Assembly: GCA_002724505.1 (NCBI GenBank)
Contig: PBOV01000144.1
Location: forward strand, 1 to 5,697
DNA from: Rhodospirillaceae bacterium
Lineage (GTDB): Bacteria; Pseudomonadota; Alphaproteobacteria; MPNO01; UBA2964
Direction of reading: 5' to 3'
Length of the DNA stretch: 5,697 nucleotides
Below, piece after piece: positions 5,454 to 5,697 of this stretch. Each line of letters starts with the position of its first letter. The stretch's first letter is position 1. The notes beneath the pieces were generated by a model. That model searched no databases and was not told the DNA's origin. It saw only the letters and a list, made by a program, of their open reading frames with translations. Position numbers and translations under genes: made by a program.

Positions 5454-5697
5454 GTATCCAAGGCTTATAATAAGCCTACTCTGCTCGGCCCTTCTGCATG
5501 TCTCCCCTTTATCCGCTGCGCGTTATGCATCAATCATTATTGATGAAAAAAGCGGCGCAGTCCTTCACGCGGTTAATCCCGACAGAAAAATTTATCCAGC
5601 GTCTCTGGCAAAGATGATGACACTGTATTTAGTCTTTGAGAATCTTAAGCTTGGAAAAATTAAACTTGGAACGCGGTTAAAAGTTTCCAGGCGTGCA
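5440..5697 (+). CDS. D-alanyl-D-alanine carboxypeptidase (peptidase S11, PBP5/6 type), 5' part
   Basis: The first 86 codons are in the window and the gene runs off the right end. The N-terminus is a Sec signal peptide: a short n-region with Arg8, a hydrophobic core LIISLLCSALL (9-19) and a likely cleavage site after Ala26 or Ala27 (PLSAA). The cysteine lacks a lipobox context, so this is not a lipoprotein. The mature part begins with RYASIIIDEKSG, typical of the family, and reaches the catalytic SLAK (Ser55 nucleophile, Lys58), the SxxK motif of penicillin-binding proteins. The enzyme removes the terminal D-Ala from peptidoglycan pentapeptides in the periplasm. The start is uncertain: ATG 5440 is taken, but GTG 5452, 4 nt after a G-run (5442-5447), would also give a good signal peptide. 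An in-frame TAG at 5407 limits the upstream side. The missing SxN and KTG motifs should lie beyond the window. Confidence 0.93.
   Translation, partial: MGGHVYPRLIISLLCSALLHVSPLSAARYASIIIDEKSGAVLHAVNPDRKIYPASLAKMMTLYLVFENLKLGKIKLGTRLKVSRRA

Overview
The window looks like chromosomal DNA from an AT-rich alphaproteobacterium, probably free-living. This is inferred from the protein family mix (ClpS/ClpA, a COG3146 FemAB-like acyltransferase, a long-form RidA protein and an S11 D,D-carboxypeptidase) and from the character of the ClpA and ClpS sequences. No 16S rRNA or other taxonomic marker is present. Nothing points to a plasmid, phage or transposon: there are no transposase, integrase, tRNA, CRISPR or long-repeat signatures.

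Layout. Positions 1-274 hold no gene, but the last 60 bases before the first ORF carry several short dyads. Positions 275-568 (+) are a small serine-rich ORF of unknown function, closed by a very strong intrinsic terminator at 587-620. Two plus-strand genes follow: a RidA/YjgF-family protein (687-1151) and a FemAB-like predicted N-acyltransferase (1237-2400). They converge, with a 14-bp gap, on the minus-strand pair clpS (4758-5102) and clpA (2415-4754). clpS and clpA form a tight, translationally coupled operon: 3 nt lie between stop and start, and the clpA ribosome binding site sits inside clpS. Positions 5103-5439 are a gene-free divergent intergenic region with a cluster of perfect palindromes just upstream of clpS. 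From about 5440 to the window end runs the 5' part of a D-alanyl-D-alanine carboxypeptidase gene with a signal peptide and the SxxK active site.

How the genes work together. ClpS and ClpA act as one system: ClpS recognises N-degron substrates and hands them to the ClpA hexamer, which unfolds them into ClpP (not encoded here). RidA removes reactive enamine/imine intermediates. The carboxypeptidase trims peptidoglycan in the periplasm. The FemAB-like protein is named for similarity to peptidoglycan-bridge enzymes, but its substrate is not established. These neighbours are mostly housekeeping, and I see no convincing novel multi-gene system. The most interesting leads are the orphan serine-rich ORF with its structured leader and strong terminator, the 17-bp perfect dyad in the clpS upstream region, the start-codon hairpin of the carboxypeptidase gene, and an IGI variant of the ClpP-docking loop in ClpA.
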